Of a DNA stretch of 14,097 nt, positions 6,407-13,729 are shown piece by piece. Positions within the stretch are counted from its first letter, which is position 1, and each line of letters begins with the position of its first letter. A program made the position numbers and the translations under genes. This DNA is from Paracoccaceae bacterium (lineage in GTDB: Bacteria > Pseudomonadota > Alphaproteobacteria > Rhodobacterales > Rhodobacteraceae), in NCBI GenBank assembly GCA_016764835.1, contig JAESRD010000275.1, positions 1 through 14,097 on the forward strand, written 5' to 3'. A model generated the notes under the pieces. That model was not told the DNA's origin. It saw only the letters and a list, made by a program, of their open reading frames with translations, and did no database searches.

Positions 6407-9400
6407 ATGTCGATTATGGATGAGTTTTACGTCAATCCTCTGACCAGCAAACACGGTCTTTTGCCAGATGATCTGCGCCATGAGGCCAAGCTATTGCGGC
6501 TTTGCGAAGACCTGCAAGCAAAGATAAACCTGCCCGTTTCGGGCCAATTGAATTGGTTCTTTTGCGAGAATGGCCTGAGCGAAGCGCAGGCTCTGGCCGC
6601 CGATTGGGCCGCTTGGCAGCCATTTGGCCCGCGCGATGTGTGGAGCAAAAAGCAGGGCCATACTTGGTTTGCAGCCAATGTTCAGGTGCCCGATGACGCC
6701 GCTGGCAAGACTTTTATCTTGCGCGTCACCTCGCAGTGGCAAGACCGGCTGGGCTCAACCGACCCGCAATGCCTCGCCTATCTCGAAGGCAAAATCCTGC
6801 AAGCGCTTGATGGCAACCATGACGAGCTGGTGATCGCCCGCAATGCGGTGCCCGGCGCAACTTATACTCTGATGATCAACGCGTTTACCTTCTTCGACCG
6901 GCCGCTGGTTGGCTTTGATGTGGCGTTTCTGACCCGCAATGAGCCGGCCGAGCAGCTGTATTTTGATCTGCAAATTCCGCTCGAAGTCGCCCTGCGCCTG
7001 CCGCAATATGATGCCCGCCGACATGCTATTTTGGCACTGATCGAGCAATCATTGCGGGCGCTGGACCGGCGCGACGGGGTGACGGAGAGCTTCCAACATT
7101 CGCTGACAGCCGCCACGGCGATTGCTGACGAGATTTATGCGCTGACCGACACCGAAGCCAAGCCGACGATTTCGGCGATTGGCCATACCCATATCGACAT
7201 TGCTTGGCTCTGGCGCGTGGCGCATACCCGCGACAAAGCCGGGCGCAGTTTTGCTACAGCACTGGCGCTAATGCAGGAATATCCTGACTTCGTCTTCATG
7301 TATAATCAGGCGGTTCTGTTCGACTTTCTTAAAGACGACTACCCCGCGCTTTGGACTCAGATCAAAGAGCGCGCCGCTGCCGGGCAGTTTGAGATTGAGG
7401 GTGCGATGTGGGTCGAGCCGGATGTTAATATCATTTCAGGCGAGGCGCTGATCCGGCAGTTTATGTGGGGCAGGCGGTTTCATATGGAGCAGTTTGGCGT
7501 CACGCCAAAGGTGGTTTGGCTGCCCGATACGTTTGGCTATTCGGCCAATCTGCCGCAGATTATCGCCCGCTCGGGGCTTGAGTATTTTGTCACCTCAAAA
7601 CTCAGCTGGAATGATAGCGACCGCCAGCCCTATGACACTTTCTTTTGGCGCGGGATCGACGGCTCAACCATCAAAGCCCAACTGATTACCACCCAAGATT
7701 TTGACAGCGATTTGACCTTTACCACCTATAATTCAAACCTATCGCCGAGCGAGGTTATGGGCGCGTGGAAACGCTACGAGCCCAAGGCGCTGAATGATGA
7801 GGTGATGATTTGCTACGGCTACGGCGATGGCGGCGGCGGCCCAACGCGGGCAATGATCGAGAGCGGCAGGCGCATGCAGCGCGGTATACCCGGCGCGCCA
7901 AATGTTAAGTTTGAGGGCATTGGCCCCTATCTTGACCGGCTTGGCCAGCGCATGGATGCCAATAAAGACCGGTTTCCGGTCTGGAACGGCGAGCTATATT
8001 TGCAATTTCACCGCGGCACGCTGACTTCTGTGGCCCAGACCAAAGCCAATAACCGACATGCCGAGCGGGCCTTGCGCGAGGTTGAATATCTCTGCGCTAT
8101 GGCCATGCTTGACGGGGCGCATTATCCAAGCGCACAGATTGACAGCTTTTGGAAACTGGCGCTGATCAACCAATTCCACGACATTTTGCCGGGCACTTCT
8201 ATTGCCGAAGTTTACCGTGACGCGCAGGCGGATTACGACGTTTTGTTTGCCGGTATTGCGGCTGAAACAAGCCGGGCTGCCAAAACGATCACCGGCGGTC
8301 TAGCCCTGTTCAACTTTACCGGCCAAGAGCGGCAAGGTGAACTTGTTGAAGTGGCCGATGGCCCTGACGCGGCGCTGCTTATGGGCGCGCAAAACCGGCC
8401 TGTGCAGAAGTTAACCCATGCTGACGGGCGGGTTCGTTTTGCAGCCCCTTGCGGGCCAGTGCCGCCGCTGGGCTGGGCCGCAGCGCAGATGGTCAAGCTC
8501 GGTGACCAGCAGGTGCAAAGCCCGCTCAGCGTCTCAACCACCCATCTTGAAAACGAGCTGATGCGGGTTGTTTTCGATGCTGCTGGCGAGATCACCTCAA
8601 TCTTTGACAAAGCCCATCAGCGTGAGCTGGTAGAGCCGGGTAAAACCGCCAATGCTTTGGTGATTTACGAAGATAAACCGATCAATTGGAGCGCTTGGGA
8701 TATTGACCGCTCATTTGACGAGCAGTTCTGGCCGCTGGCTGATATTGCCGCCAAGATCGAGGTGGTTGAGACCGGGCCATACCGTGCGGCACTTCGCATT
8801 GAACATGTCTACCAAAAGTCAAAGATCGTACAGGTCATATCGCTGCAAGCCGGGGCAAAACAGGTGGAGTTTGACAGCCATGTCGACTGGCATGAGCGCC
8901 AGAGCCTGCTCAAAGCCGCGTTCCCGTTTGACCTCAATTCTTCGGAGCTGCGCTCAGAAATTCTGTTTGGCCATGTCACCCGCATGACCCACGCAAATAC
9001 AAGCTGGGACCAAGCCCAATACGAGGCCAGCATGCACCGTTGGGTTGATATGAGCGAGGCTAATTTTGGCGCGGCTTTGCTCAACGATTGCAAATATGGC
9101 TATGATGCGGTTGAGCAAACGGTGCGGCTATCCTTGCTGCGCGGCCCCATATTTCCTGACCCTGATGCCGATATTGGCACGCATAATTTCCGCTATGCGC
9201 TGATGCTGCATAATGGTGTATCCGACATTGCCCAAGTGGTGCGCGCGGCCGAGCGCTTTAACAACCCGATTGCCCTATTTGGCGAGACGGTGCCTGCTGC
9301 ACCGCCCGAAGAGATTGCCAATAAGACATTCTCTTTTGCCGAAGTTTCCTGTGATAATGTGACATTAGAGACCGTAAAGAAGGCGGAAGACGGCGATGAT

Positions 9401-9595
9401 TTGATATTGCGGCTGTTTGAGCATGCAAATATTCGCGCCGATACCACGGTCAGATTTGGCCTGCCTATTGCCAGTGTTCACATGGTTAACCTGATGGAAG
9501 ATGAGCTGCGGCCACTGGTTGTGAAAGACAATGCCGTTGAGCTGAGCCTGCGGCCATTTGAGATTGTCACCCTGCGGATAACGCCGTCACATTAG
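6407..9595 (+). CDS. Cytoplasmic alpha-mannosidase, glycoside hydrolase family 38 (AMS1/MAN2C1-like)
   Basis: A 1062-residue retaining alpha-mannosidase with no signal peptide, so it should act on imported mannosides in the cytoplasm. The layout matches the long GH38 type of yeast AMS1 and human MAN2C1: an N-terminal beta domain (about 1-240), the catalytic barrel (about 255-520), a helical middle domain and C-terminal beta domains. Metal ligands are visible as H262 and D264 in GHTHIDIAWLW, D374 (also the expected nucleophile) in WLPDTFGYS, and H591 in NQFHDILPGT. Other family signatures are GAMWVEPD, LSWNDSD, YGYGDGGGGPT at 470-480 and ELYLQFHRGT at 529-538. Start choice is uncertain: ATG 6374, 6407 and 6416 are in frame. 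I chose 6407 because GGA at 6399-6401 is correctly spaced, although weak. The 3' end overlaps the opposite-strand ROK gene by 9 bases. It lies between two importers, consistent with uptake followed by intracellular hydrolysis. Confidence 0.95.
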   Translation: MSIMDEFYVNPLTSKHGLLPDDLRHEAKLLRLCEDLQAKINLPVSGQLNWFFCENGLSEAQALAADWAAWQPFGPRDVWSKKQGHTWFAANVQVPDDAAGKTFILRVTSQWQDRLGSTDPQCLAYLEGKILQALDGNHDELVIARNAVPGATYTLMINAFTFFDRPLVGFDVAFLTRNEPAEQLYFDLQIPLEVALRLPQYDARRHAILALIEQSLRALDRRDGVTESFQHSLTAATAIADEIYALTDTEAKPTISAIGHTHIDIAWLWRVAHTRDKAGRSFATALALMQEYPDFVFMYNQAVLFDFLKDDYPALWTQIKERAAAGQFEIEGAMWVEPDVNIISGEALIRQFMWGRRFHMEQFGVTPKVVWLPDTFGYSANLPQIIARSGLEYFVTSKLSWNDSDRQPYDTFFWRGIDGSTIKAQLITTQDFDSDLTFTTYNSNLSPSEVMGAWKRYEPKALNDEVMICYGYGDGGGGPTRAMIESGRRMQRGIPGAPNVKFEGIGPYLDRLGQRMDANKDRFPVWNGELYLQFHRGTLTSVAQTKANNRHAERALREVEYLCAMAMLDGAHYPSAQIDSFWKLALINQFHDILPGTSIAEVYRDAQADYDVLFAGIAAETSRAAKTITGGLALFNFTGQERQGELVEVADGPDAALLMGAQNRPVQKLTHADGRVRFAAPCGPVPPLGWAAAQMVKLGDQQVQSPLSVSTTHLENELMRVVFDAAGEITSIFDKAHQRELVEPGKTANALVIYEDKPINWSAWDIDRSFDEQFWPLADIAAKIEVVETGPYRAALRIEHVYQKSKIVQVISLQAGAKQVEFDSHVDWHERQSLLKAAFPFDLNSSELRSEILFGHVTRMTHANTSWDQAQYEASMHRWVDMSEANFGAALLNDCKYGYDAVEQTVRLSLLRGPIFPDPDADIGTHNFRYALMLHNGVSDIAQVVRAAERFNNPIALFGETVPAAPPEEIANKTFSFAEVSCDNVTLETVKKAEDGDDLILRLFEHANIRADTTVRFGLPIASVHMVNLMEDELRPLVVKDNAVELSLRPFEIVTLRITPSH

Positions 9596-10738
9596 CACGC
9601 AATCTTTGAGCGGCAAAAGGGCGGCGCCAATGGTTGACGGATCGCCGGGCAACGCGCTGGCAATATAGGTGGGCAGGCCAATTTCACGGCCATACCTGTC
9701 GAGATCGACCTCATCGCAGGCGGCAATGAGCAGCTCTTTGAGCGCGGCCGGGGCCTCGCCGCCAAAGACGATCGCTGTCGGGTCCATCGTCGCGCGCAAG
9801 GCGCGAATGGCCAGGTTAAGCTGCGGCTTCACTTCGGCGATCCAGGCTGTCACGCCGGGCCAAGTGGGGTCAAACTCGCGGTAAAGCTGGTCGATCGTGG
9901 CAATATGAATGCCGGCATCGGCCAGCCGCAACAGCAGCTCACCCAAGGCCGGGCGATGGCGGATTTGCTCTTGGGTATAGAGCCTGCCCATTTCGCCGGG
10001 GTTATTAAACCCGCCAAAAAACGGTTTTCCATCATAGATCAAACCACAGCCAAAACCGTCATTGAACGACAGGTAAGCGAAGCGCGAATGGTCCTGCCCC
10101 GCGCCCTTGAGCGACTCGCCAATTGCCCCGGCGCTGGCATTGTTCTCGACCCAAACTGGCATGTTGAACGTGGTTTCAAACAGCTCTACCAGCGGCGTGT
10201 TTGACCAACTTTCCAGCGGGGCAGGGGTGACATAGACATCTTCTTTGCCAGTCCGGTAGCCAGAAATAGCAACGCCAACGCCCAAAACCCGCTCACGCGG
10301 AATGTTGCTGGCTTCAAGGCTTTCAGCAATGGCGCGGTGCAAGGCTGGCAAAGCGGTTTGCCGAATTGTCGGGTCAATATCGATGTTGAGGCTGCTGACT
10401 TCGTTGCAATTAAGATCAGCAATGCTGAGGCGCACAGTGTCGGTATTTATTGAAATACCTATGCCAAACACCGCTTCAGGGTTGATCTCAATAACCGGGC
10501 TAGGCTGGCCGCGGCCCGAGATAACAGGCTGACCTATATGCAAAAAATTGCGTTCAACCAAACGGTCTACCAGACGGTGTACCGATTGCTGCGACAGATG
10601 TGTTTGTGCGGTAATGGTTGAGCGTGTGGTGCCGCCTTCGCGCCGCACCACGTCTAATATCGCCCGCTCATTCTGGTTGACGACAGTTGAATCACTGGTC
10701 CGCACGAGGCTTGGAGATATCAGAGGTTTTCTCGCCAT
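9587..10738 (-). CDS. ROK-family transcriptional regulator (NagC/XylR-like)
   Basis: A 383-residue repressor on the minus strand. An N-terminal MarR-like helix-turn-helix at about residues 37-62 (TTRSTITAQTHLSQQSVHRL) and wing GRGQPSP at 75-81 precede a two-lobed sugar-kinase-like ROK domain. Conserved ROK positions are VGVAISGYRTG at 154-164, VENNASAGAIGE at 197-208, FNDGFGCGLIYDG at 225-237 and FGGFNNPGEMGRLY at 241-254. Two features differ from sugar kinases. The catalytic aspartate of END is asparagine (N200), and the GH...CxCGxxGC zinc motif is absent, so this is a sensor rather than an enzyme. I chose ATG 10738; a GTG four codons upstream (10750) is an alternative, and neither has a well-spaced ribosome-binding site. 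It diverges from the second ABC importer and converges on the mannosidase, so it probably controls both, with a sugar as inducer. Confidence 0.9.
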   Translation of the reverse strand: MARKPLISPSLVRTSDSTVVNQNERAILDVVRREGGTTRSTITAQTHLSQQSVHRLVDRLVERNFLHIGQPVISGRGQPSPVIEINPEAVFGIGISINTDTVRLSIADLNCNEVSSLNIDIDPTIRQTALPALHRAIAESLEASNIPRERVLGVGVAISGYRTGKEDVYVTPAPLESWSNTPLVELFETTFNMPVWVENNASAGAIGESLKGAGQDHSRFAYLSFNDGFGCGLIYDGKPFFGGFNNPGEMGRLYTQEQIRHRPALGELLLRLADAGIHIATIDQLYREFDPTWPGVTAWIAEVKPQLNLAIRALRATMDPTAIVFGGEAPAALKELLIAACDEVDLDRYGREIGLPTYIASALPGDPSTIGAALLPLKDCVLM

Positions 10739-10772
10739 GGCGCGCCGCACAGCCCTTTTGTCATGTTTAAAA

Positions 10773-10802
10773 CTTGTACACTTGCCATAAACGCAGGTGC
10801 AA
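10773..10802 (-). promoter_or_regulatory. Candidate promoter of the ROK regulator gene
   Basis: Reading the minus strand, TTGCAC (complement of 10797-10802) and TACAAG (complement of 10773-10778) are 18 bases apart and lie about 35 bases upstream of ATG 10738. Each matches four or five of six consensus positions. The -35 element overlaps the first TGCAA half-site of the palindrome cluster, which would allow autorepression. No experimental or comparative support is available from the window. Confidence 0.3.
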
Positions 10803-10845
10803 TAGCCAGCGCCCCGCCGGGTGCTGGTTGCAAATTTTTGTTGCA
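10798..10845. promoter_or_regulatory. Nested inverted repeats with TGCAA/TTGCA half-sites in the divergent region: candidate ROK operator
   Basis: TGCAA at 10798-10802 faces TTGCA at 10828-10832, and inside them CCAGCGCCC at 10806-10814 faces GGGTGCTGG at 10819-10827 around a 4-base centre, with one G-T mismatch. Only a 3-base TAG (10803-10805) interrupts one arm, giving about 14 paired positions. A further perfect 5-7-5 repeat, TGCAA at 10829-10833 and TTGCA at 10841-10845, begins where the first ends. The position between divergent ROK and importer genes favours a repressor-binding array; no T-run follows on either strand, so it is not a terminator. Confidence 0.4.
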
Positions 10846-10865
10846 GGAAGTCTTAACGTAGCTTA

Positions 10866-10913
10866 GTATATTAAATACCACACCTTGTGGGTTATAATAG
10901 CTCAGCAGGCTGA
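10866..10913 (+). promoter_or_regulatory. Promoter of the second ABC importer with perfect TATAAT and flanking palindromes
   Basis: A perfect TATAAT lies at 10893-10898, giving a predicted start of transcription near 10905 and a leader of about 32 bases. The -35 is weak (TTAAAT or ATTAAA near 10870-10876). Three small palindromes occupy the promoter: GTAT (10866-10869) with ATAC (10875-10878) over the -35, CCACA (10878-10882) with TGTGG (10886-10890) in the spacer, and TCAGC (10902-10906) with GCTGA (10909-10913) at the predicted start. A good -10, poor -35 and overlapping palindromes suggest a tightly regulated promoter, most simply by the adjacent ROK protein. Confidence 0.5.
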
Positions 10914-10936
10914 TTGACGATAAAAGGGGGGATGGC

Positions 10937-11989
10937 ATGAAGGCTGTAAGCGTCAAAAACGCTTCCATGCATTTCGGAGATTTTACCGCGGTGCAAGATG
11001 TGTCCTTCGATGTCGGCGAGGGCGAGTTCATAACGTTGCTCGGCCCTTCTGGCTGTGGCAAAACCACCTTGCTCAAGATGATCTCAGGGTTCTTGCAGCC
11101 CAGCTCTGGCATTATTGAGATCGGCGGCAAAGATGTAACCCATGTACCGCCAGAGCGGCGCGACACGGCAATGTGCTTTCAGTCCTACGCTTTGTTCCCG
11201 CATTTAAGCGTTGCCGATAATCTCCAGTTTGGCCTTAAGCAAAAACGCCTGCTCACGGCGGAGCGCAAACAGCGCTTACAAGATGTGGCCACCAAACTTG
11301 ACCTCACCGCCCAGCTCGACAAGCTGCCCAACCAGCTTTCTGGTGGCCAGCAGCAGCGCGTGGCTTTGGGCCGGGCGCTGACCATGCGGCCAAGTGTGGT
11401 ATTGTTTGATGAGCCATTGTCGAACCTCGACGCCAAGCTGCGGGATTCCGTGCGGATGGAGATTCGCAAAATCCAACGTGATTACAATCTGGCGGCGATC
11501 TATGTGACCCATGATCAGGGCGAGGCTTTGGCCATGTCAGACCGCATTTTGATCATGAATAATGGCCGCATTGAGCAGGCCGGCACCCCGCATGAGATTT
11601 ATGGCACGCCAAATACTAGTTTTGTTGCCGACTTTATCGGCGATGCCAATATTCTTGATGCTGAGGTTATTGGCGAAGAGGGTGCGGGCCGCTGGCGGCT
11701 GGGCACGCAGATTGGCGAGCTGATCGCCGCGAGCGCCGCGCCGCCCGTGGCCAAAACCCTTAAAGTCTGTTGGCGGCCCGAAAAGGCCCAGTTCGGCCCC
11801 GGCACCGAGAATACCATAACCGCCGACATCACCCACCGCGCTTTTCAGGGCAACTACACTGACCTGTTTGTGATGATCGCCAGCGCACCGCAACGGGTGC
11901 AGTGGCGCGACAATGCCGTGGGGCTGGCTGACAGTCTGACTATGCATATCCGCCCCGAAGACATTATCTTTCTTGAGGCCATAGCATGA
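10937..11989 (+). CDS. ABC transporter ATP-binding protein, PotA/FbpC-like
   Basis: A 350-residue importer ATPase. The nucleotide-binding domain shows Walker A GPSGCGKTT at 36-44, the Q-loop glutamine at 82 (CFQSYALFPHLSV), the signature LSGGQQQRVALGRAL at 134-148, Walker B VVLFDEP at 154-160 with catalytic E159, the D-loop SNLDA at 162-166 and the switch histidine H192 (VTHDQ). A C-terminal TOBE regulatory domain follows (about 240-350), ending in HIRPEDI, typical of PotA/FbpC/UgpC-type proteins. The start has a strong AAAAGGGGGG ribosome-binding site at 10922-10931. It is the first gene of an operon with two permeases and a binding protein and diverges from the ROK gene. Sequence style is closer to the polyamine/iron/opine group than to MalK, but ATPases are poor guides to substrate. 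Confidence 0.92.
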   Translation: MKAVSVKNASMHFGDFTAVQDVSFDVGEGEFITLLGPSGCGKTTLLKMISGFLQPSSGIIEIGGKDVTHVPPERRDTAMCFQSYALFPHLSVADNLQFGLKQKRLLTAERKQRLQDVATKLDLTAQLDKLPNQLSGGQQQRVALGRALTMRPSVVLFDEPLSNLDAKLRDSVRMEIRKIQRDYNLAAIYVTHDQGEALAMSDRILIMNNGRIEQAGTPHEIYGTPNTSFVADFIGDANILDAEVIGEEGAGRWRLGTQIGELIAASAAPPVAKTLKVCWRPEKAQFGPGTENTITADITHRAFQGNYTDLFVMIASAPQRVQWRDNAVGLADSLTMHIRPEDIIFLEAIA

Positions 11990-11990
11990 T

Positions 11991-12007
11991 CTGCCTCGCG
12001 GAGGCAG
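11991..12007 (+). promoter_or_regulatory. Perfect hairpin sequestering the ribosome-binding site of the first permease gene
   Basis: Immediately after the ATPase stop codon, CTGCCTC (11991-11997) and GAGGCAG (12001-12007) form a perfect 7-base-pair stem with the triloop GCG; a T-G pair could add an eighth. The 3' arm contains the GGAGG Shine-Dalgarno sequence (12000-12004), which is 7 bases before ATG 12012. In messenger RNA the site would be hidden unless ribosomes finishing the ATPase gene melt it, so the structure probably couples permease translation to that of the ATPase or tunes the subunit ratio. There is no T-run, so it is not a terminator. Confidence 0.55.
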
Positions 12008-12011
12008 GCTC

Positions 12012-12869
12012 ATGACCTGGCGCAGCTGGCTCAAGCTTGGCCTCTTGCTGGCCCCCGGCCTTGGCCTGATCTTGGTCTTCATCGGCTCGGTGGTCTATAT
12101 CGCCATCGCCCAGTCATTTGGCCTCTTTAGCCTTTCGGGCGAAAGCGAGTTCTCGCTCGAATATTGGTCGCGTATGTTTGAGCGGCTGACCTATAACCGC
12201 GCCATCGGCTATTCGCTCTATGTTGGCTTTGCCAGCGCGTTCCTCGCGGTGCTTTTCGCCTACCCGCTCGCCGTCTGGCTGCGCCGCCCATTCCCCGGCT
12301 CGTTGACCATTAGCGCCGTGCTCAAAGCCCCCTTGCTGGTTCACGGGCTCGTCGCCGCCTTCCTCTATGTCAACATCATTTCCTACCACGGGCTGGTCAA
12401 CCAGATCATGCAGGGCCTTGGCATCTGGGACGGCCCACACCGGCTGCAAAACGACAGCCGTGCCATTGGCGTGCTCATCCTGCAAACGTGGAAAAACATG
12501 CCCTTTGCCCTGTTGTTACTGGTTGGCTCCGTCTCGGCCATCTCTGATGATGTGCTTGACGCGGCGGCTGATCTTGGCGCAGGCCCCTTTGCCCGGTTTC
12601 GCCGTGTGATTGCGCCGCTGTCGGTCTCGGCCACCCAAGCGGCACTGGTCATTGTCTTCGTCGGCGCACTGGCAGACTTCTCTTTCCAAGTCATTGCCGG
12701 GCCTGTCAACAAACAATCATTGTCGCAACTCATGGTGTTTTTCAAAGGCTATGGCCGCTGGCATGACGCCGCCGTGGTTGCCGTTACACTGATGGGCCTC
12801 GGCATTGCCGGCTCAGCCCTGCTGGCTCTTGTCAGCCGGTTTATTCTGCGCGGAGGCCGTCTGTCATGA
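12012..12869 (+). CDS. ABC transporter permease, PotB-like (BPD_transp_1)
   Basis: A 285-residue inner-membrane permease with about six transmembrane helices (for example residues 7-34, 66-88, 101-123, 152-176, 205-226 and 254-277). The cytoplasmic coupling loop carries the EAA-type motif from D183 (DAAADLGAGPFARFRRVIAP), the docking site for the ATPase. The N-terminus is hydrophobic from residue 8 and acts as a signal anchor. Its ribosome-binding site, GGAGG at 12000-12004, lies inside a hairpin, and a 22-base gap separates it from the ATPase gene. The 3' end overlaps the second permease by ATGA. The family covers polyamines, iron, phosphonates, opines and sugars, so the substrate cannot be read from this protein. 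Confidence 0.92.
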   Translation: MTWRSWLKLGLLLAPGLGLILVFIGSVVYIAIAQSFGLFSLSGESEFSLEYWSRMFERLTYNRAIGYSLYVGFASAFLAVLFAYPLAVWLRRPFPGSLTISAVLKAPLLVHGLVAAFLYVNIISYHGLVNQIMQGLGIWDGPHRLQNDSRAIGVLILQTWKNMPFALLLLVGSVSAISDDVLDAAADLGAGPFARFRRVIAPLSVSATQAALVIVFVGALADFSFQVIAGPVNKQSLSQLMVFFKGYGRWHDAAVVAVTLMGLGIAGSALLALVSRFILRGGRLS

Positions 12870-13693
12870 CCCGCCTCAACCTCAACAAAATCTTGCTCTG
12901 GGCGCTGTTTGGCCTCTGCGTCATCTGGCTTGTGATCCCGTTTACCATTGCCATCCTATGGTCGCTGGTCGATCCGTCGCAGCCATGGACGCCTGACCAC
13001 CTGCTGCCGCCGTCAATGTCGTTCTACCGCTGGGGCTATTTGTGGGCGCATAGCTCGCTCAAAATTGCCATGTTCAACTCCTATATGTTGGCCCCCAGCG
13101 TGGCCATCGTCACCCTGACCCTCGCCATGCCGACAGCCTATGCGCTGGGGCGCATCAACTTCCCCGGCAAGGAAGTGGTCAAACTGCTGGTGCTGTTGCC
13201 GCTGGTCGTGCCGGGCTTTGTCACCGCCATCTTCTTTACCGCCATCCTGTTCCAGCTTGGCCTCAACGCCTGGCGCTTTGGCGCAATCCTGTTCGCCCAT
13301 TCGATCCTGTTTCTGCCCTATGCAATCCGCATCATGTCGGTCAGTTTTGAAACCGTGCGCCAAGACCATATTGACGCCGCCCGCGACCTTGGTGCCTCAA
13401 CATTTGAGCGCTGGAAAGTCGCTTATATTCCGGCCCTTAAGCCCGGCATCATGGCCACTTTGCTCATCGTCTTCATCTATTCGATCGAAGAATTCGCCAT
13501 AGCCTTTATCGTCGGCTCGCCGAATTTCACCACCATTCCGACGCTGCTATTCACCAATTTGGGGGCCAACTTTATCCGCCCAAATGCGGCAGTGATCTCC
13601 CTTATCCTCGTCGTGCCCAATGTCATTCTCATGCTGTTTTTGGAGAGGTTGCTTCGCAGCGCCAATCCGGCGCTCAGCTCGGGCAAAGGCTAG
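12866..13693 (+). CDS. ABC transporter permease, PotC-like (BPD_transp_1)
   Basis: A 275-residue permease and the channel partner of the preceding one. Helices are visible at about residues 9-33, 74-94, 104-130, 137-158, 194-215 and 243-264. The EAA coupling motif begins at D170 (DAARDLGASTFERWKVAYIP) and is closer to the consensus than in its partner. Overlap of its ATG with the TGA of the upstream permease gives obligate co-translation, which fits a 1:1 heterodimer. It is followed by a 36-base gap and the binding-protein gene. No defects are seen. Confidence 0.92.
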   Translation: MTRLNLNKILLWALFGLCVIWLVIPFTIAILWSLVDPSQPWTPDHLLPPSMSFYRWGYLWAHSSLKIAMFNSYMLAPSVAIVTLTLAMPTAYALGRINFPGKEVVKLLVLLPLVVPGFVTAIFFTAILFQLGLNAWRFGAILFAHSILFLPYAIRIMSVSFETVRQDHIDAARDLGASTFERWKVAYIPALKPGIMATLLIVFIYSIEEFAIAFIVGSPNFTTIPTLLFTNLGANFIRPNAAVISLILVVPNVILMLFLERLLRSANPALSSGKG

Positions 13694-13729
13694 GCGTGGA
13701 TAATAACCCAACCAAGAAGGAACCCGACC

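Noticed and set aside
10804..10829. GC-rich hairpin considered as a rho-independent terminator
   Set aside because: No T-run follows on either strand, and it lies upstream of both divergent genes, so an operator is more plausible.
10932..10940. Two-codon frame ATG GCA TGA overlapping the ATPase start by ATGA
   Set aside because: It could be a minimal upstream frame, but such a short word arises readily by chance and the strong ribosome-binding site is correctly spaced for ATG 10937.
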